64,000 nucleotides of DNA from Spinellus fusiger (Eukaryota > Mucoromycota > Mucoromycetes > Mucorales > Phycomycetaceae), in NCBI GenBank assembly GCA_025094145.1, contig JALLLS010000014.1, positions 512,643-576,642 on the forward strand, read 5' to 3'. The notes beneath the pieces are model-generated. The model was not told the DNA's origin. It did no database searches and saw nothing but the letters and a program-made list of their open reading frames with translations. Made by a program: the position numbers and the translations under genes. Of this stretch, positions 12,801 to 25,600 are shown piece after piece. Positions within the stretch are counted from its first letter, which is position 1; the number at the start of each line of letters is the position of its first letter.

Positions 12801-13620
12801 GACATCGGCAATAATGACTTGGGTAGGAATGGTCCTGAAAAAGTACTTGTATTGTGTTTTATCGGAAAATGCAACTAGGATAGCATTTTATTTAGTAAGG
12901 TCTCTTTAGGTGTGGGTCTTACTTGCACTCGCAGTAAAGGAGCACTGCGGGATTTCAAGCGTGCTTGTCATAATTGCACTCAGACTTGTCCAAGAACTAG
13001 AAATATCTCCAATCACTCCAATCACTCCATGTTGAAGCAATGTGACAGAGGCATATACAGCATCAGTTACTGGTGTTTGTCCAGAAGATGTCTGTGGAAA
13101 AGAATCCTTTTCGACCAAAGTGATATAAGCACCAGGAATTAACTCTCTTGCATTGATATCATTGACGGCCATTCGAATAGCAGAAGTGCCACTATTAAAA
13201 GTGAGCTTGAGGTTGTTTACACGTGGATGAATTTACCCCCATACAATCTGGGCTGTAAAATTATCATCAGTTTGGCTAAAGGGTAAAAGTACGCCAATCT
13301 AGCAGATAGGAGCAAATAATAAGAATAAAATATAAAATATAAATAGAGTATAAATAGAATATAAATAAAATATATGTAAGATGTAAGATGTAAGATATAA
13401 AATATAAAATATAAAATATAAAATGTAAATAGAATATAAGAAATGGGTGGGTTGGGTTGGATCAATAAAAGAGTGTCTGTACCTTGAGTTCTGTGCGTCC
13501 TTCAGTATTAAAGCGTGGGGTGATGGTGACTGTGCTGGAGTCTACTTGGGTCATAATATTGTAACCATCATCCATGAGCGTTCGACCAAAGATGCGAGTA
13601 GTATTGGTGGAGAGTGACAT
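9815..13620 (-). CDS. class C (GABA-B-like) G-protein-coupled receptor
   Basis: Fourteen exons splice in frame to 976 residues: 13620-13483, 13298-13245, 13205-12923, 12874-12725, 12692-12284, 12240-12199, 12157-11960, 11913-11802, 11758-11598, 11435-11298, 11243-10881, 10844-10418, 10326-10219 and 10162-9815. Residues about 50-430 form a periplasmic-binding/ANF-receptor ectodomain (IGVLLPFSQTDDNFTAQ, ELIPGAYITLVEKDSFP, GVIGVIGDISSSWTSLSA). Seven membrane spans follow, from VAHAILAVTSAGILFSILVF to YYITVITILWATTFSLLILF, including NYRIYRIFNN after helix 3. The long cytosolic tail ends in a segment like a PH-type fold (GKGWYDMYIQLPDLKALELW) and an acidic end. The ligand is unknown; fungal relatives are proposed nutrient or amino-acid sensors. 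No signal peptide lies in exon 1, so the true start is probably upstream. A Leu-rich frame at 13774 (MLLLVQLPFLLLLLQLLL) is a candidate but does not join cleanly. Confidence 0.88.
13318..13441. repeat. AT-rich tandem repeats in GPCR intron 1
   Basis: Degenerate AAATATA/AAATAGAATAT and GTAAGAT units fill the intron between the first two GPCR exons. Confidence 0.7.
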
Positions 13621-14446
13621 TGTAAGTGAATAAGTATAAAATTAGCCAACGGAGAAGAGAATGGAATATCACTACTATTTGGCAGTAGTTTAATAATAGG
13701 AAGAAGGGTACGATCAGTGATAATAATAGTTGTAGTAGTAATAATAGAAAAGGTAATTGTACTAATAATAACAATTACACTGATAGCAGTAATAATGATA
13801 TAAATGCTTATTCAAAGGACAAAAACACCACCAACACTAATGCTCATCTAAAGACTGTCTTTATACACTCTACAAATACTATATACTATATACTATATAC
13901 TATATAAATACTGCAAATACTAACAAGAACACTAGTAGAAAGTGCAAGGGAAAAGGAAAAGAAAGAAATAATAATATTAGAAAAGCCAAAGGAACATTTG
14001 AAGAAAGAAAAAGGCTAAATAGAGGTAGGCACGATAGAATCTATCCCTTTATTTCACACCAGCAATAAACAAATCATGAAGACCAAGTAGGAAACCAAGG
14101 TCAAGGGAAGTAAGGAAAAAGGAAAGATAAAAATACAGTGAATAGAAACAAGGGGTAAACACAAGGGAGGACAACAAAAAAGGGAGAGGAAGATGGGTAC
14201 AACATGAGTGACAAGTGTACAGCTTAACCATAATGCACTTAGTAATCTCTCTCTCTTTTTTCTTTCTTTTTTTTCTTTTTTTTCTTACTTCATGGCTGGC
14301 ATAGATAAAGGGGTAGGTGGCAATAATGATGAATGCACATGATATAGTGTGGAACAATAGAACAAGATCGACTCTATACTATGAGGTGTTTTCTTTTTTC
14401 TTTTTTTCTATTATTATTTTTCTTTTTACAATAAGACTATTCACTA
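13621..14446. other. intergenic, GPCR upstream region
   Basis: AT-rich with ACTATAT repeats near 13881-13905. It may hold an upstream GPCR exon (Leu-rich signal-like frame, 13774-13650 minus). Nothing else is supported. Confidence 0.4.
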
Positions 14447-16908
14447 TTACATTTCCATGCCTGCCCTTGGTTTATTCTGTTGATGTTGTGTGGTGCGATC
14501 TAATAACTCCATCCATTCTTCTGAAATATTAGGAATCACACAATTTGCCTGTATTGAACCGTCCACAGTTTCTTGCAAGGGCTCATTAGGAAGATGGAAA
14601 GGCAATAGGAGTCGTGAATCTCTCTTTTCTACCAGCCACTCCCTTCCGCCCTCTTCATCCTCAGCAAAAGACACCCCTAGACTGCCAATGCTAGAAACAC
14701 TGTTGGGGCGTGAGCTGCGACTCGATCGTTTCCTTGAAGCCACACTTGAGGGTCTTGAATGATCCGTGGACTCACATGATTGCCTCTGTTGGGCAGATCG
14801 AAGTGTATCTTGGGCAATTTGCATACAATACTTTTCAATCTCTTCGGGTAATCTCTGTTCATTGACTTCATACCGATAATGAAGAACACACCGTTTGATT
14901 TGTAATGGGTTCAAGGCATCAAATGTCTTGATAGTTTGAATAAACAGCTCAAGTTCATTAAGCTGAGAAACACACTGCAATAGCTGTAGCAGCTGTATCA
15001 GAGGACCAAAACTCGCCACTTGTCCGTTCTGTCGCACCCATTCTTCTATAGCAGACAGGTTCATGCGGATCTGGAGTGCTTTGGATCGACAGAGGAACTT
15101 TTTGTTCATGAGAATCCGGTTGAATGTCTCGCAGGAGAGAAAATAAAAGAATTGAGCCGTTGCCTGAGTGACAATAGAGGGATGTACTTGATAAGACTTG
15201 AGAACATAAAGGATAGAACTCAGTAGAGAGGTAACGGATTCCGGACTGGACTGGCCTACCAGCACTTCCTTTTCTGTTTTGCTTGTACGTGAGCGACGGA
15301 AGAACCGATGCCAATCGTCTGTAAAATCAACCTGTTCTAGTCCAGTAATTTGTTCATAGTCGAGCATAGCAGGTTCTAGAATGCGCTCTAATCTCTGTTC
15401 AGTATCTGTGACAAGGGATCCATAGGTTTCTGAAATGAGTTCAGAAAGTACAAGTTGGCAATGCACAGTTGTGTTCACAAGTCCAGTATCCTTTCGAAGA
15501 TAGTAAAGGAGTTGCGATACATTGACTATCCAAAAGGCTAGGGCATGTGTATTATGTTGATTTAGCTATATATTAGTAGTGCACTATCATTTTGAGTTAC
15601 CTTGATCACTTCAAGTATTTTGTCTGTGGCTGTGCTTAGTAATTGGCTTAGTAGTTCGGAGGAAGAGTAGTAATGTGCATAACGTGCACTTAGGAATATA
15701 ATATTGGCAGGAACCCATAGTTCTTGGCGATTCTTTGTAGGCAGACAGAACCCAGTAATGGCAGTATCAAGAATAACTTGCATGTCTTGCTCAGCAAATA
15801 CAAACATCTGATCCCATAGACACTGATCCCATACAAACTGGTGTGTGGACTGTAAACTAGCCTCAAATTCTGATGTATCGTCTAAGCAGAGTGGATCCAC
15901 TGCATCTACGAATGTTAGTGTGGCATCGGGTGTGGCATCGGGTGTGGGTGTGGATGTGGGTGTAGATTCGGATGAAGAATTTGAGGTGAGAGAGTGTGTG
16001 GATACTGATGAGGAAGAATGTGGGACTGTAAAAGAAGAAGATACTAAGGTGGAGATTGATGTGGAGGTAGATGGAAGTAACTCTAGGGTAGGAAGTTCTT
16101 TTTCTGTATGGGTTCTATAGCCACCCTTTGTCCTGCCTACTTGTTTACTACACATTGCCTCCCCAATCTCATTCAGCAGTGTCACCATGGTCTGGTTATC
16201 CCCGTTTACAAAAGCAGCAGCTGCAATGCCTCTTGCTGACCGAGTAGTGAAAGAAGCCCCAAATTCCAATAACACTTTGACCACTCCAGCATGGTTATTG
16301 GAAGTAGCCCACATGAGGGCTGTCCATCCAACTTGAAAGATAAGCCAAAATTGCTCATCTCATAATCACTTACTTTTGTCTTGAATGTCCACTTTAGCAC
16401 CTGCGGCCAACAATAGCCGCACGATGTCTGATTTACCAAAGCAAGCTGCATAAATCAGTGGAGTCGTGCCGACATTCTCATCGTCCGAGGCATCAATATT
16501 AAGAAAAGGTCGTAAGCGTTCATCCTGTAGGATATGTTCTACTGTCAAGACATCTCCGTTGGAGGCAGCTCGAGTGAGAGAGCGAGTTATTCTTGTCTGC
16601 CACCGTCTGCGCCATTGATACTCTTCGTTCTCATTTTTAGGGACTTCTGAATCACTCTCCATGTCGTCCAAAGGCAGAAGCAGCAAAGAGTCATCCAACA
16701 GACTAGCGACAGTGACAGTAGTGGTTGGGATGGAGAGGGTGGAGAGGGTGGAGAGGGTGGAGAGGGTAGAAGTGGAGCTGGTGGAGACACTGGAGGAATT
16801 AGAGGACCAGGAAAAGGTGTTTTGGCGCATTGGTCTTTTCTCTGTTGTTATCAGTGGCTCTGGACAATGTTTGAGAGGAAAATCTTGCTGTTGAGTTGAC
16901 TCATCCAT
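14447..16908 (-). CDS. ankyrin-repeat and DIL (dilute) domain protein
   Basis: Three exons (16908-16374, 16331-15601, 15565-14447) give 794 residues. After a Ser/Thr-rich N-terminus with STLSTLSTL repeats, residues about 130-260 contain ankyrin repeats: VGTTPLIYAACFGKSDIVRL, IGWTALMWATSNNHAGVVKV and ARGIAAAAFVNGDNQTMVTL. The C-terminal half is a DIL domain: ALAFWIVNVSQLLYYLRKDT, then FFYFLSCETFNRILMNKKFL, LSAIEEWVRQNG and IQLLQLLQCVSQLNELELFI. DIL is the cargo-binding tail domain of class V myosins, but there is no motor here. Fungal ankyrin-DIL proteins exist and are poorly characterised; a membrane-traffic or cytoskeletal adaptor role is an inference. The intron at 15600-15566 carries a clear CTAAT branch point. 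Confidence 0.85.
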
Positions 16909-19709
16909 AGCCGTAGTGGTTGAGTAGGACGCGTGTATCAAAAAGTGAATGGAAACAAAGCACAAAAGTTGGAAGATAAATGCACTGCTCTTGGAAATAA
17001 AGGTTGAAAATGGAACGTTAAAAACCAAAAGTTGGATTGCTCTAAGGGGTGAATAGGAGACAAAATAAGTTTAAGGAGAGGAGACCTGTTGATAGAAACA
17101 AGTGTCGCTTTACTATGACTGGTCTGTACTTTTTGTCTATTGCAACTGTCATCCATCCCTGTGTCTTTCTTCTTTTGCCAATGTCCCTTCCACTGGGCTC
17201 AAAGCCTGTATTTAAGCTGTGTCACTGTTCCTCATTACAGATCCATCTCTCTGTAAAGAGACATCCAGCAGAGATCATTCCCACTGCTCTTTCCAAGTAT
17301 CCCTCCACAACTATTCCTTCCCAGGTAGCATCAACACAGGACACTCCCACTGTATAATCCTTTGCCAAAGTGATATTTGCATCTTGATATGTTGTCCTTA
17401 TCCATTCACACTCCACTATAGATAGAGATACAGATAGGAATACAGATAGAAATACAGATAGAAATACAGATAGAAATACAGATAGGAAGGTGGATCTAAT
17501 CTTGTTTATAGAGAAAAGGAAAAGAACACCCATTTAACATCATAGTTTGCTATCCATCACCGACATAGTCATGACATAAAGATGATGTATTCAACTTATA
17601 CTTGTTTTAATTAAGGCCATTCACAAAGATTACTTCCAAATGCAACTATCTCAACTATGTTCTTTCTTCAACAAATAAAGAGTGATGCCATGTATGTATG
17701 AATGCATGTATCTTTAAAATAAAGACAGCCTCTACCATGGAAAATAAACCCCATGGTCTTTTTGAACTCTATCTTCTCAGTTCTACTAGTATTTGTCATC
17801 ATGGTATTCATAGTTATGATAGTCATAGTAACAGCAATAGTTAAGGGGTGGAGAAGGACTCGGATGAATCAACGGCAGCAGCAGAAACAGTCAACAGCAG
17901 CAAATGCATCAGAGTGAGCTCAGACTTATTCATGTTAAACATATCTATACATATCTATGCATGTCTAATAGAAACAGGTCCTATACTATAAAAACAGTAG
18001 TCTTTTATCAAAACACAAAGGAGTGGAGTATCTGTGGCAGGTGCTAACAATATCAATAATAACTAAAGAGAGAGCATACAGGTGAGTGTCCAAAGAAGGC
18101 CCTGAAGACTGTTCAAAGGACTCTTCTTTGGCTATTTCTCTTTTGACTCTAGTGCTTTCATAGAGATAGCTAGAGATAAGAGTAATTTATCTCCTCATCC
18201 TTCAATAATAGTGTATAATTGCCTCTGTAGAGTGTTATAGAGAGACATTATTTATCAAAAATAAAAAAACTTCACTCCTAGTCATTGGGGGAACAGAAGA
18301 AAGAAAAAAAAAGGGAATTTTAGTCATCTTAAAGACAGTCACTTGACAGAAGCATCATTTAGTTTTTCATCCATGTTCAACATAGTCTCAAGCACCTGTC
18401 TTTCTGTTGAATAAAACGACACCATGATGCACTTTATCTGTGACTATCCTTTAGTGACTCATCGTATGGACACTTTCTGTTCTCTAAAAATGATGGTAAT
18501 GCATTCAGGCTCAGGAGGATGCACCTCAACCTGCCTGTGTATTTTTAATTTCTAATTTTTAATTTTTAATTTCTAATTTCTAATTTCTAATTTTTAATTT
18601 TTAATTTTTAATTTTCAATTTTTAAAAAAATAAAATATAAATATAAATATATAAAAGAAAAAGACAAGGAGAAATACGGAAACACATATCAATCGAATGT
18701 CCCTTTATCCATTCCAGCAAGTGAACTGCATGTAATATCTTATTCAACTCTATTCATTTTAGTAGTTTATTTTGTCCTGAAGTGTTTCGGGTGAAAAAGA
18801 ATAAAAATAGACGGACATTCGATGTCTTTTGTCTATCATTGCATTTCTATCTATTTCGCAGGATGGCTAAACTGTAAATTATACAGTTCTATGAACCTCA
18901 AACTATAGATAAAGGCACAATTGATTACTCTGTACAAGTGAATTCAATAAAATAAAGTTGCTTTTATTTATGACATTGACAGTCAATAGAAGAGAAAAAG
19001 AAAAAAAGACTCCCTGAAAGAGAGCTCATCTCTACAGCCATCTTTCTTACTTTCCGGAGAATTCACTCTTCATGGGTTTGAGACAAAGCTGCTTCTACAT
19101 AAAACTCTAATCACTCTAGTCTTGATACAAATACTCCATTATAATCTGGCATTATACTTGTATGGATTCTCTAGTGAATAGTGATATGCTTTCACCTTAT
19201 AGCCAATGACTCATATTCTTTGTTGTGAAGCCATCAAAGTATCTTATAATTTATCAAATGTTGGACGACTCACTCTTTTCCTGTGGGGTGGTCTTGGCAG
19301 AAAATAAACAAAAAACAAAAACAAAAAACAAAAAACAAGGCCTAATTCTCTTTCCAATCTAACCTTTATATACATATATACATATATGTATATATACATA
19401 TCCTCCTGGTCTAGGGACAGATAGTGCTGTGACAATGCACTTGTAGACCATTTCATGTAGCTATTCATAGGGTCATTGCCCCTACAGTGTGTTTGTTCTA
19501 TACTCTCTAAACAAATAGAGAGGAAGAAAGAAAAAGAGAAACAGTAAAAGAAAACAATCCAACAACACAAGGGTCATCATAGTATAAGAATCCATACTTC
19601 TCAGTGTAATAATAATAACAATAATAAATCCTCTCTCTCTTTCTTCTTACTCATAAGGGTGTGTTTTTTTTATAGAAAGAAAGAAAGAAAGACGCAGTTC
19701 TATTTAATA
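16909..19709. other. long intergenic region, no supported gene
   Basis: AT-rich with tandem GATAGAAATACA units (17418-17485) and TAATTTCTAATTTTTAATTT repeats (18542-18625). An open stretch at 17115-17357 plus begins with a hydrophobic segment (MTGLYFLSIATVIHPCVFLL) but has no recognisable family or splice support. Divergent promoter elements for the ankyrin-DIL gene are expected on the left side. Confidence 0.5.
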
Positions 19710-21185
19710 TCAGTTGGCGTGAGGTGTTTGTAGCTTTTTCCTTATATAAACAAGCTGTGCCTGTACTGCACGCTTTAGAAAGACATCACTCAATTCCACA
19801 ATGCCTTGTACCAATTCAATCCTATCGTTTTCCATGAAGCAATAGGCATACTTTGTAGTTAACATGAGCAATAACTGCATACATCCCTTGTTCTTTTTAT
19901 CCATTGCAACAGTGAAGCGTATGCATTCGATCAGGTCATAGAAGAGAGCTGTATCAATAGTAACAAAGGGCTGTGTACCTAGAACTGCGCTTATTATGTT
20001 TGTCATGGTATCATTCCATGGTGGTGACATGGTGTTTTTTAGTGTTGCATGGGATGAAGCTGTGGATACCACTGTTTTAAAAAAGATAAGACGTATAAAG
20101 GGAGACAATACTCCTGTGATCATTTTATGAATGACCTCCAACTGTGGCCTATCTGCCAATACATGAGATCCCTGGTGTTTGTTAGATGTTTACCAAGAGA
20201 GGTCTGTGCCATGAGAGGAAGAAGAAGAGCATCTACCACTGTCTTCCCCATGGACTGTCCCAAGGGATAAAGGTGGCTGATGAATAGCCGAGAGACAGAT
20301 GTTTTGAGAGTAGCAATCTACAATGAAGGTGAGTGATAGTGTTCCTGTAGCCAACAGACACCCTACACGAGGATAAACAGCCCACTGAAGAAGAAGAGCA
20401 GCAGAAGAAGGGACAATGTCCATGTCGTGTAGTATGGATAGCAGCTCAATAGCCACCATTTCTGGCCACTCATTGAATGCTACTTGCTGACATACCACTT
20501 GTAACTTGAGGAGGGTAAGTTTCTCTTTTCTATCTTACTGGGATGTGTTCTTTACTGACCTCTTTTGTAGGCAGCTCTACCAAGTGCTTTAGTGTCTCTT
20601 TTCTTACTTGCAATGAAGGCAGGGTTGGACTTTTCTCTGAGAGTTCACCTAATTGATTTAATAGAGACTCTATAACATAGACATCTTCTGCTGCCTTGGT
20701 CTCTAGAACAGTGGTAGTGGCTATAGAGATAGAGATAAAGATAGAATGACCATGAGGTTTCCTGTCGATGGCTGTGGTTCTCTTACCTGAGTTCGAATCC
20801 ATCTCTTTTGCTCTGATCCTCCTTCGCTTCTCTAGTCTAGGTTGAACAGTGGCTGTTGGAGTGTATAGTGGACAAACAGAGTGAAAAGTAATACAGTCAT
20901 TCTTGTGCTATGCTCACCCACAGAGGAGTCCATAGAGTAGCACAGTGAATAGCGTTCTAAAGGATATAATAATAGGCACCAGTTCTGTTTCTATAGGTTC
21001 TACTGCTATAGGTACTATGCACCATGAGCTCATGACAGAATGAAGAGCTGCTTACTAGGGTCAAGTCGCTCTGAAATATCAAGAGATGCCTTGAGTCTTG
21101 TTGAGAACCCAAAACCACCTTCTGACAAGAGAGCCCTGAGTCTTTCTTTCTTTTGACTGACAATCTCCTTTGACAGTAGTGTCAT
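19710..21185 (-). CDS. probable Fanconi anaemia group E (FANCE) homologue
   Basis: Five exons (21185-21056, 20852-20787, 20720-20539, 20504-20194, 20148-19710) give 375 residues. The C-terminal helical-repeat half resembles the FANCE C-terminal domain in motif order: FNEWPEMVAIELLSIL, VYPRVGCLLATGTLSLTFIV, W-x-D-x-x-x-x-I-I-x-x-V-L (WNDTMTNIISAVL), MQLLLMLTTKYAYC and the final VFLKRAVQAQLVYIRKKL, which parallels the metazoan FLRKSLKAAL block. FANCE bridges the FA core ubiquitin ligase to FANCD2 in interstrand crosslink repair. The N-terminus has a basic stretch (LEKRRRIRAKE) that could be a nuclear signal. The match is by eye and remote; another ARM-like protein is possible. The first intron is about 203 nt and could hide a small exon near 20900. 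Confidence 0.5.
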
Positions 21186-22661
21186 GACGGTATGAGAAGA
21201 ACTAAGAGAAAGAGAAAGCTGAACAGCTGGACTATGTCAGTGATAAGAATCGACACATGCTTAGAAAGGACTCTTTTTATTGGATTAGAACAAACTCACT
21301 GTACACTCTCTTTTGTTGGAGTATCTACAGTACTACAGCTACTAATCACAAAAAAGGATGGTATGTTATTAAAAGAGTAGACATGTATCTTCGGACAGTA
21401 GAGCGTAGATGCACCCATTCCACTGTGTTTTTTTAATAATAATAATAATAATAAAAAGACACTGATACCATAAAGTCTCTTTATTGAATACCATCAACAA
21501 CATCTACACTAAGGATTCTTTACTCAACAGGCCAATCTATAGATGTGCCGTATTACTGCACGAATAAAGTTAAGGCAGGACACTTTATCTTGTAAGGAGA
21601 GTAATGCTACAATAGCCTATGCATCAACGGACCTCTGCCTAGTATTACTCATACAATAAGCAGCAGATAAGTGGATGATTGAGTGGAGTTACCTTTGAAC
21701 TCTCCTCTGCCTTATCACCTTTGCCCTTGTTTCTATTCTGTCTGTTCATCAATTCATCACATTCCATCGCACAGTACTCCATTTCTCATATCAGTGACAG
21801 GGATCTACACACTACAGGCAAAGAGAGTCAATTGAGCCAATCAATTCACTTGATCAACCCATTCCTAGGGAAGCAATCTATTTGTAAACACTCAAATTGT
21901 TGATGTCACCATGGAAACAGTGTCCCTGAATCCAATTGAGGCTTTCACAAGGACAGTCTCACCAAATCAGTGCTTCCCTGTCGATCTTTCTTTTTTCCCT
22001 TGAACTCACGAGGTAATTCTATCTCATATGTCACGTGAAATCCCGTAGTGTCTGTGGTTCGTTCCCTGCCATAGTGCAACATTGCCTGCTTTTGTTTTCT
22101 TCTTTTTCTCTCTTCTTTACCCGTTCTTTTTTTTCTTTTTTTTCTCTTTTTTTTTCACTCGTTCTCTTTCACCATCTTCTTCTTGATCAATTCATTACGG
22201 CGATTCTTGCCTTACATTGTATTTTCACTCTTTTCTCACCACTAGTAGAGTAGGCCAATAGAGGAGAAAGGAAAAAAGAAAGAAAGAAAAAAAGACAGAA
22301 GAGGATTCCTTTCTTCATCCACTCATCTGTTCCATCCGCAGTCCCAAAGCACAGAGGAAGTACATGAGGATATTCTCAACCACGCCTCTTTTTTTTCCTC
22401 CTCATCCTCTGCACCTACCACTCATTGTTCATCCAAGCCCATCCCTCTCTACCTTCACCTCAGTCTTCTCAACCTTCTCTGTCTCTCCTGTCTTGTCTCC
22501 ATCAACCCACTTAACCTTCTCTGTCTCTCTTACCCTGTCCCAAGATAAGAGCAATTGAGAGATAAGAGAGAGAGAAAAAGGAAAAGGAAAAGGAAAAAAA
22601 ACAAAAAGGAAAAGTGAGTGCATGCTTTTGCGCCTATTTGAGTAGTCTATCATGCTAAACA
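21186..22661. other. divergent intergenic region
   Basis: Shared upstream region of the FANCE-like and DYRK genes. Long pyrimidine tracts (22080-22190, 22380-22540) are typical of fungal promoters and leaders. No gene supported. Confidence 0.5.
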
Positions 22662-25600
22662 ATGTATTCTAAGCAAGCATTTTCTCTTGCATTTCTTTTC
22701 TTCTTCATGCCTTTTCTAGCCAATGCAATTGTCACTGAGCCTTGGATTCAGTCTCCCAGCAGATCGCACGACTATAAACCACATACAAAACACCTATTGG
22801 AAAAACCCAACCACAGAAGAGCCAGCACCCTTCAGACAGATCATGGAGGCTATGCGAGGTCCACTGCCAGTAGTAGATCACGTGTGAGTGAGGATATGAA
22901 ATTCATGGAGGATCCTGTTCAGTCAAGAGGAAGAATCACTAGTGCCGATCATGGCATGAGTCAGAATGGCATATTTGAGGCATTTGCAGATATTGAAAAA
23001 GAGCTGGCTGTGCCAGGACATACAATACGGCGGTCCTCATTTAGAGTCATGGAATCAACGAAACAAGAACCACGGCGCAAGAGTATTGCTGCTTCTCTTC
23101 TCTCGGTCGACCGTCGTTCTTCTCGGTTGGAACAGGACATCCACAGAGGAAACACCACCAAACCACCGAATGTATCCACCCTCACTAATGCAACCAATGC
23201 AGCCAGTGCAACCAGTGCAGCCAATGCAGCCAGTGCAGCCAGTGCATTCAATGTATTGACTACACCTAGTGTACTTAATGTACTCAATGCACCTATTGTA
23301 TCTGTTGTACCAGTCATAAAGCGGGCAAGTAGAGTGGCGGGCAACGATGTCAATTTACGTGACCGAGGACTGACTCCGAAAAGAACTCAAGCCAAGATCC
23401 AGCGCCAGCATTCATCTCCGGGAAGCCTCCATGAAGAAGTAGACGGAAAACACTCTTTTATAGACACACAGCAGCTACAGCCAAAACAGAAGAGCGGTGG
23501 TCCTTCTCCACCCAATGCATTGACTCCACCCTCCACCCAGTACACTCCACGGAGAAGAGCCAAATCCATGCGGGACATTTTCCAGTGGACCGAGAATGAA
23601 CCTCCCACACCACCTGCTTCTGTAGGAAAGCCCACCCGACAGCGCACTCGATCACGCACATTCAGGTCTCCTCCGCCTCCCCTGGGCGATCCGTCGACGC
23701 CTAGTGTACCTATTGTGGAGGCTGTTCCATTCAAAGCACCTCCTCGTTCTGCCCCTGATCTTCTGCGACGTAAATCATATCATGGCGATGGAATACATGT
23801 CCGTCCACGACCTCTCTCTGGTCCCTCGGGTTTTCCTGTTCAAGGCACGCATAAGCCATCAGGGGAGCTTCCACCAAAGTCAGTCCAGGATCCTAGACAG
23901 AAACGCACTGCTGATAAAAAGAGTAGAGGGATTGGACTGGAGCGGTCTTTGGGTGGGGGGCATGGACAGCGCTCCTTGGAGATGCGTCCTTCCCAACCCC
24001 CCTCCACAGTGGCTGTCGATGGCTCTTGTCACCGCACACCCATCCACCGACGTCGTTCGACTGCGTGTGGCTCTCCTCCCTCGGCTTTTGCCAGGAGTGG
24101 GTCTGGAGAAGAAGCAGAGGCTGTTCCGCCTGTGCCACCCGTTCCTCGTCATCCTACGCTCAGACAAATGACAGGCAGTCGAGCTAGTAGTACAAGCTCA
24201 GGACAGAATACACTTGGATCCACAGAGGAGAGTGTTCGGAAAGGTCCTCTATCTCAAGTGAGTCGTGCTTCTTTAGCAGACACAGAGAGCAACACTTATC
24301 GCAGCAAGACAAGCAGTAGTGATGAACAAGGTCAAGGTGTAAGAGCTCGGATCAAGAAAAAGTCTCTTGTTCTTTCGAGTGATGTGCAAGTCGTGGCTCG
24401 TAATAGAAGACTGTCAAGAACAGAGAGTTTGAAGGAAGGCGTGCCTACCTCACCTTCTCTCAAGGCAGCTATGATGTGGCGAAAACAGAGCCTGGTGAAT
24501 CAGACATTACCTCCCAAGCGGCCTTCAAGAGAAACAAGAGACTCCAAGGATCTCAAAGAGCTTAAAGAGCTTAAAGAGCTTAAAGAGCTTAAGAACTCCA
24601 AAGAACTTAAGAACTCTAAAGAACTTAAGAACTCCAAAGAACTTAACGAGCCCAATGAAACAAAAGAGGCAAGAGAAGCAAGAGAGGTCGAAGTCTTTCA
24701 TCAGCAACGAACGCGTGGACAGGTAAGCAGAGAAGATTCGAGAAATGAGGATTCTTTTCACTCACATGGGAAATAAACCATACGCTACATCCTTGTGTGT
24801 ACTGTTGGGCAGACATTGAACATCAAAACAGAAATAATCACTCGTCATAAGAATGCTCTTCCTTCACCTACTCTACGTGATATACCATCTAAACACACTT
24901 TACCAAAGTCAAGGCAATCGAGCATTCTACCTGAGCAGGGCAGTTCTGGCACAGTGTCTGTTGCTAGTGCAAGTAGTGAAGATGCAAAAGAGACAAAGTC
25001 GAAATCCACCAGCCAAACACAAACACATACACTTGAACGTAGAACATCAAAGGCATCTGTTGTCTCTGCATCAAGAGAGTATGGTTCTGCGACAAGTTCT
25101 CCTAAAGATAAACGACATGCCCGGGGCCAAAGCCTGTCGGGTGTAGAAGGACTCAGAGCACAGCGGAAACAGTCCTTGTCCTCAGCTGCTCATCAACATG
25201 TTCATACTACTACCTCTACTGAAGCCAGCAGAACACATGGAGTCAATGTTCCTGTCCTCACACGAAAGATGAGTCTAGCAGCTAAATCCATTGCACAGGC
25301 CCCTTTGACCTACACGACACCTAGGAAGAGTGGACTGATGACTTGTGCTATTGAGGAACCTAAGACAAACAGTCTACGAGAAAAGTTCAAGGCCATGGTC
25401 AAAGAGTACTCTGTTCAGGACGAACCTGTGAATACAGTCCAGGTACGTCCCACACGTCAAGAAAAGGGATCTCGACTGTCCACTGGAGAGGGAAGAGAGG
25501 AGCAGGGGAAAGAGGTAGAAACAGAACGCTCTCCAGGATCAGACCTATTAGGCACACGCGCGGCGATGAGCCCACGCACTGCCATGAAGTACTATGTCCA

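Noticed and set aside
13205..13245. In-frame stop in the GPCR after VWG
   Set aside because: A 39-nt intron (GTATGG..TCAAG) removes it and rejoins the conserved LTFNSGTSAIRMAV.
17049..17357. Small open frame with a hydrophobic start
   Set aside because: No family, splice or promoter support; plausible by chance in this composition.
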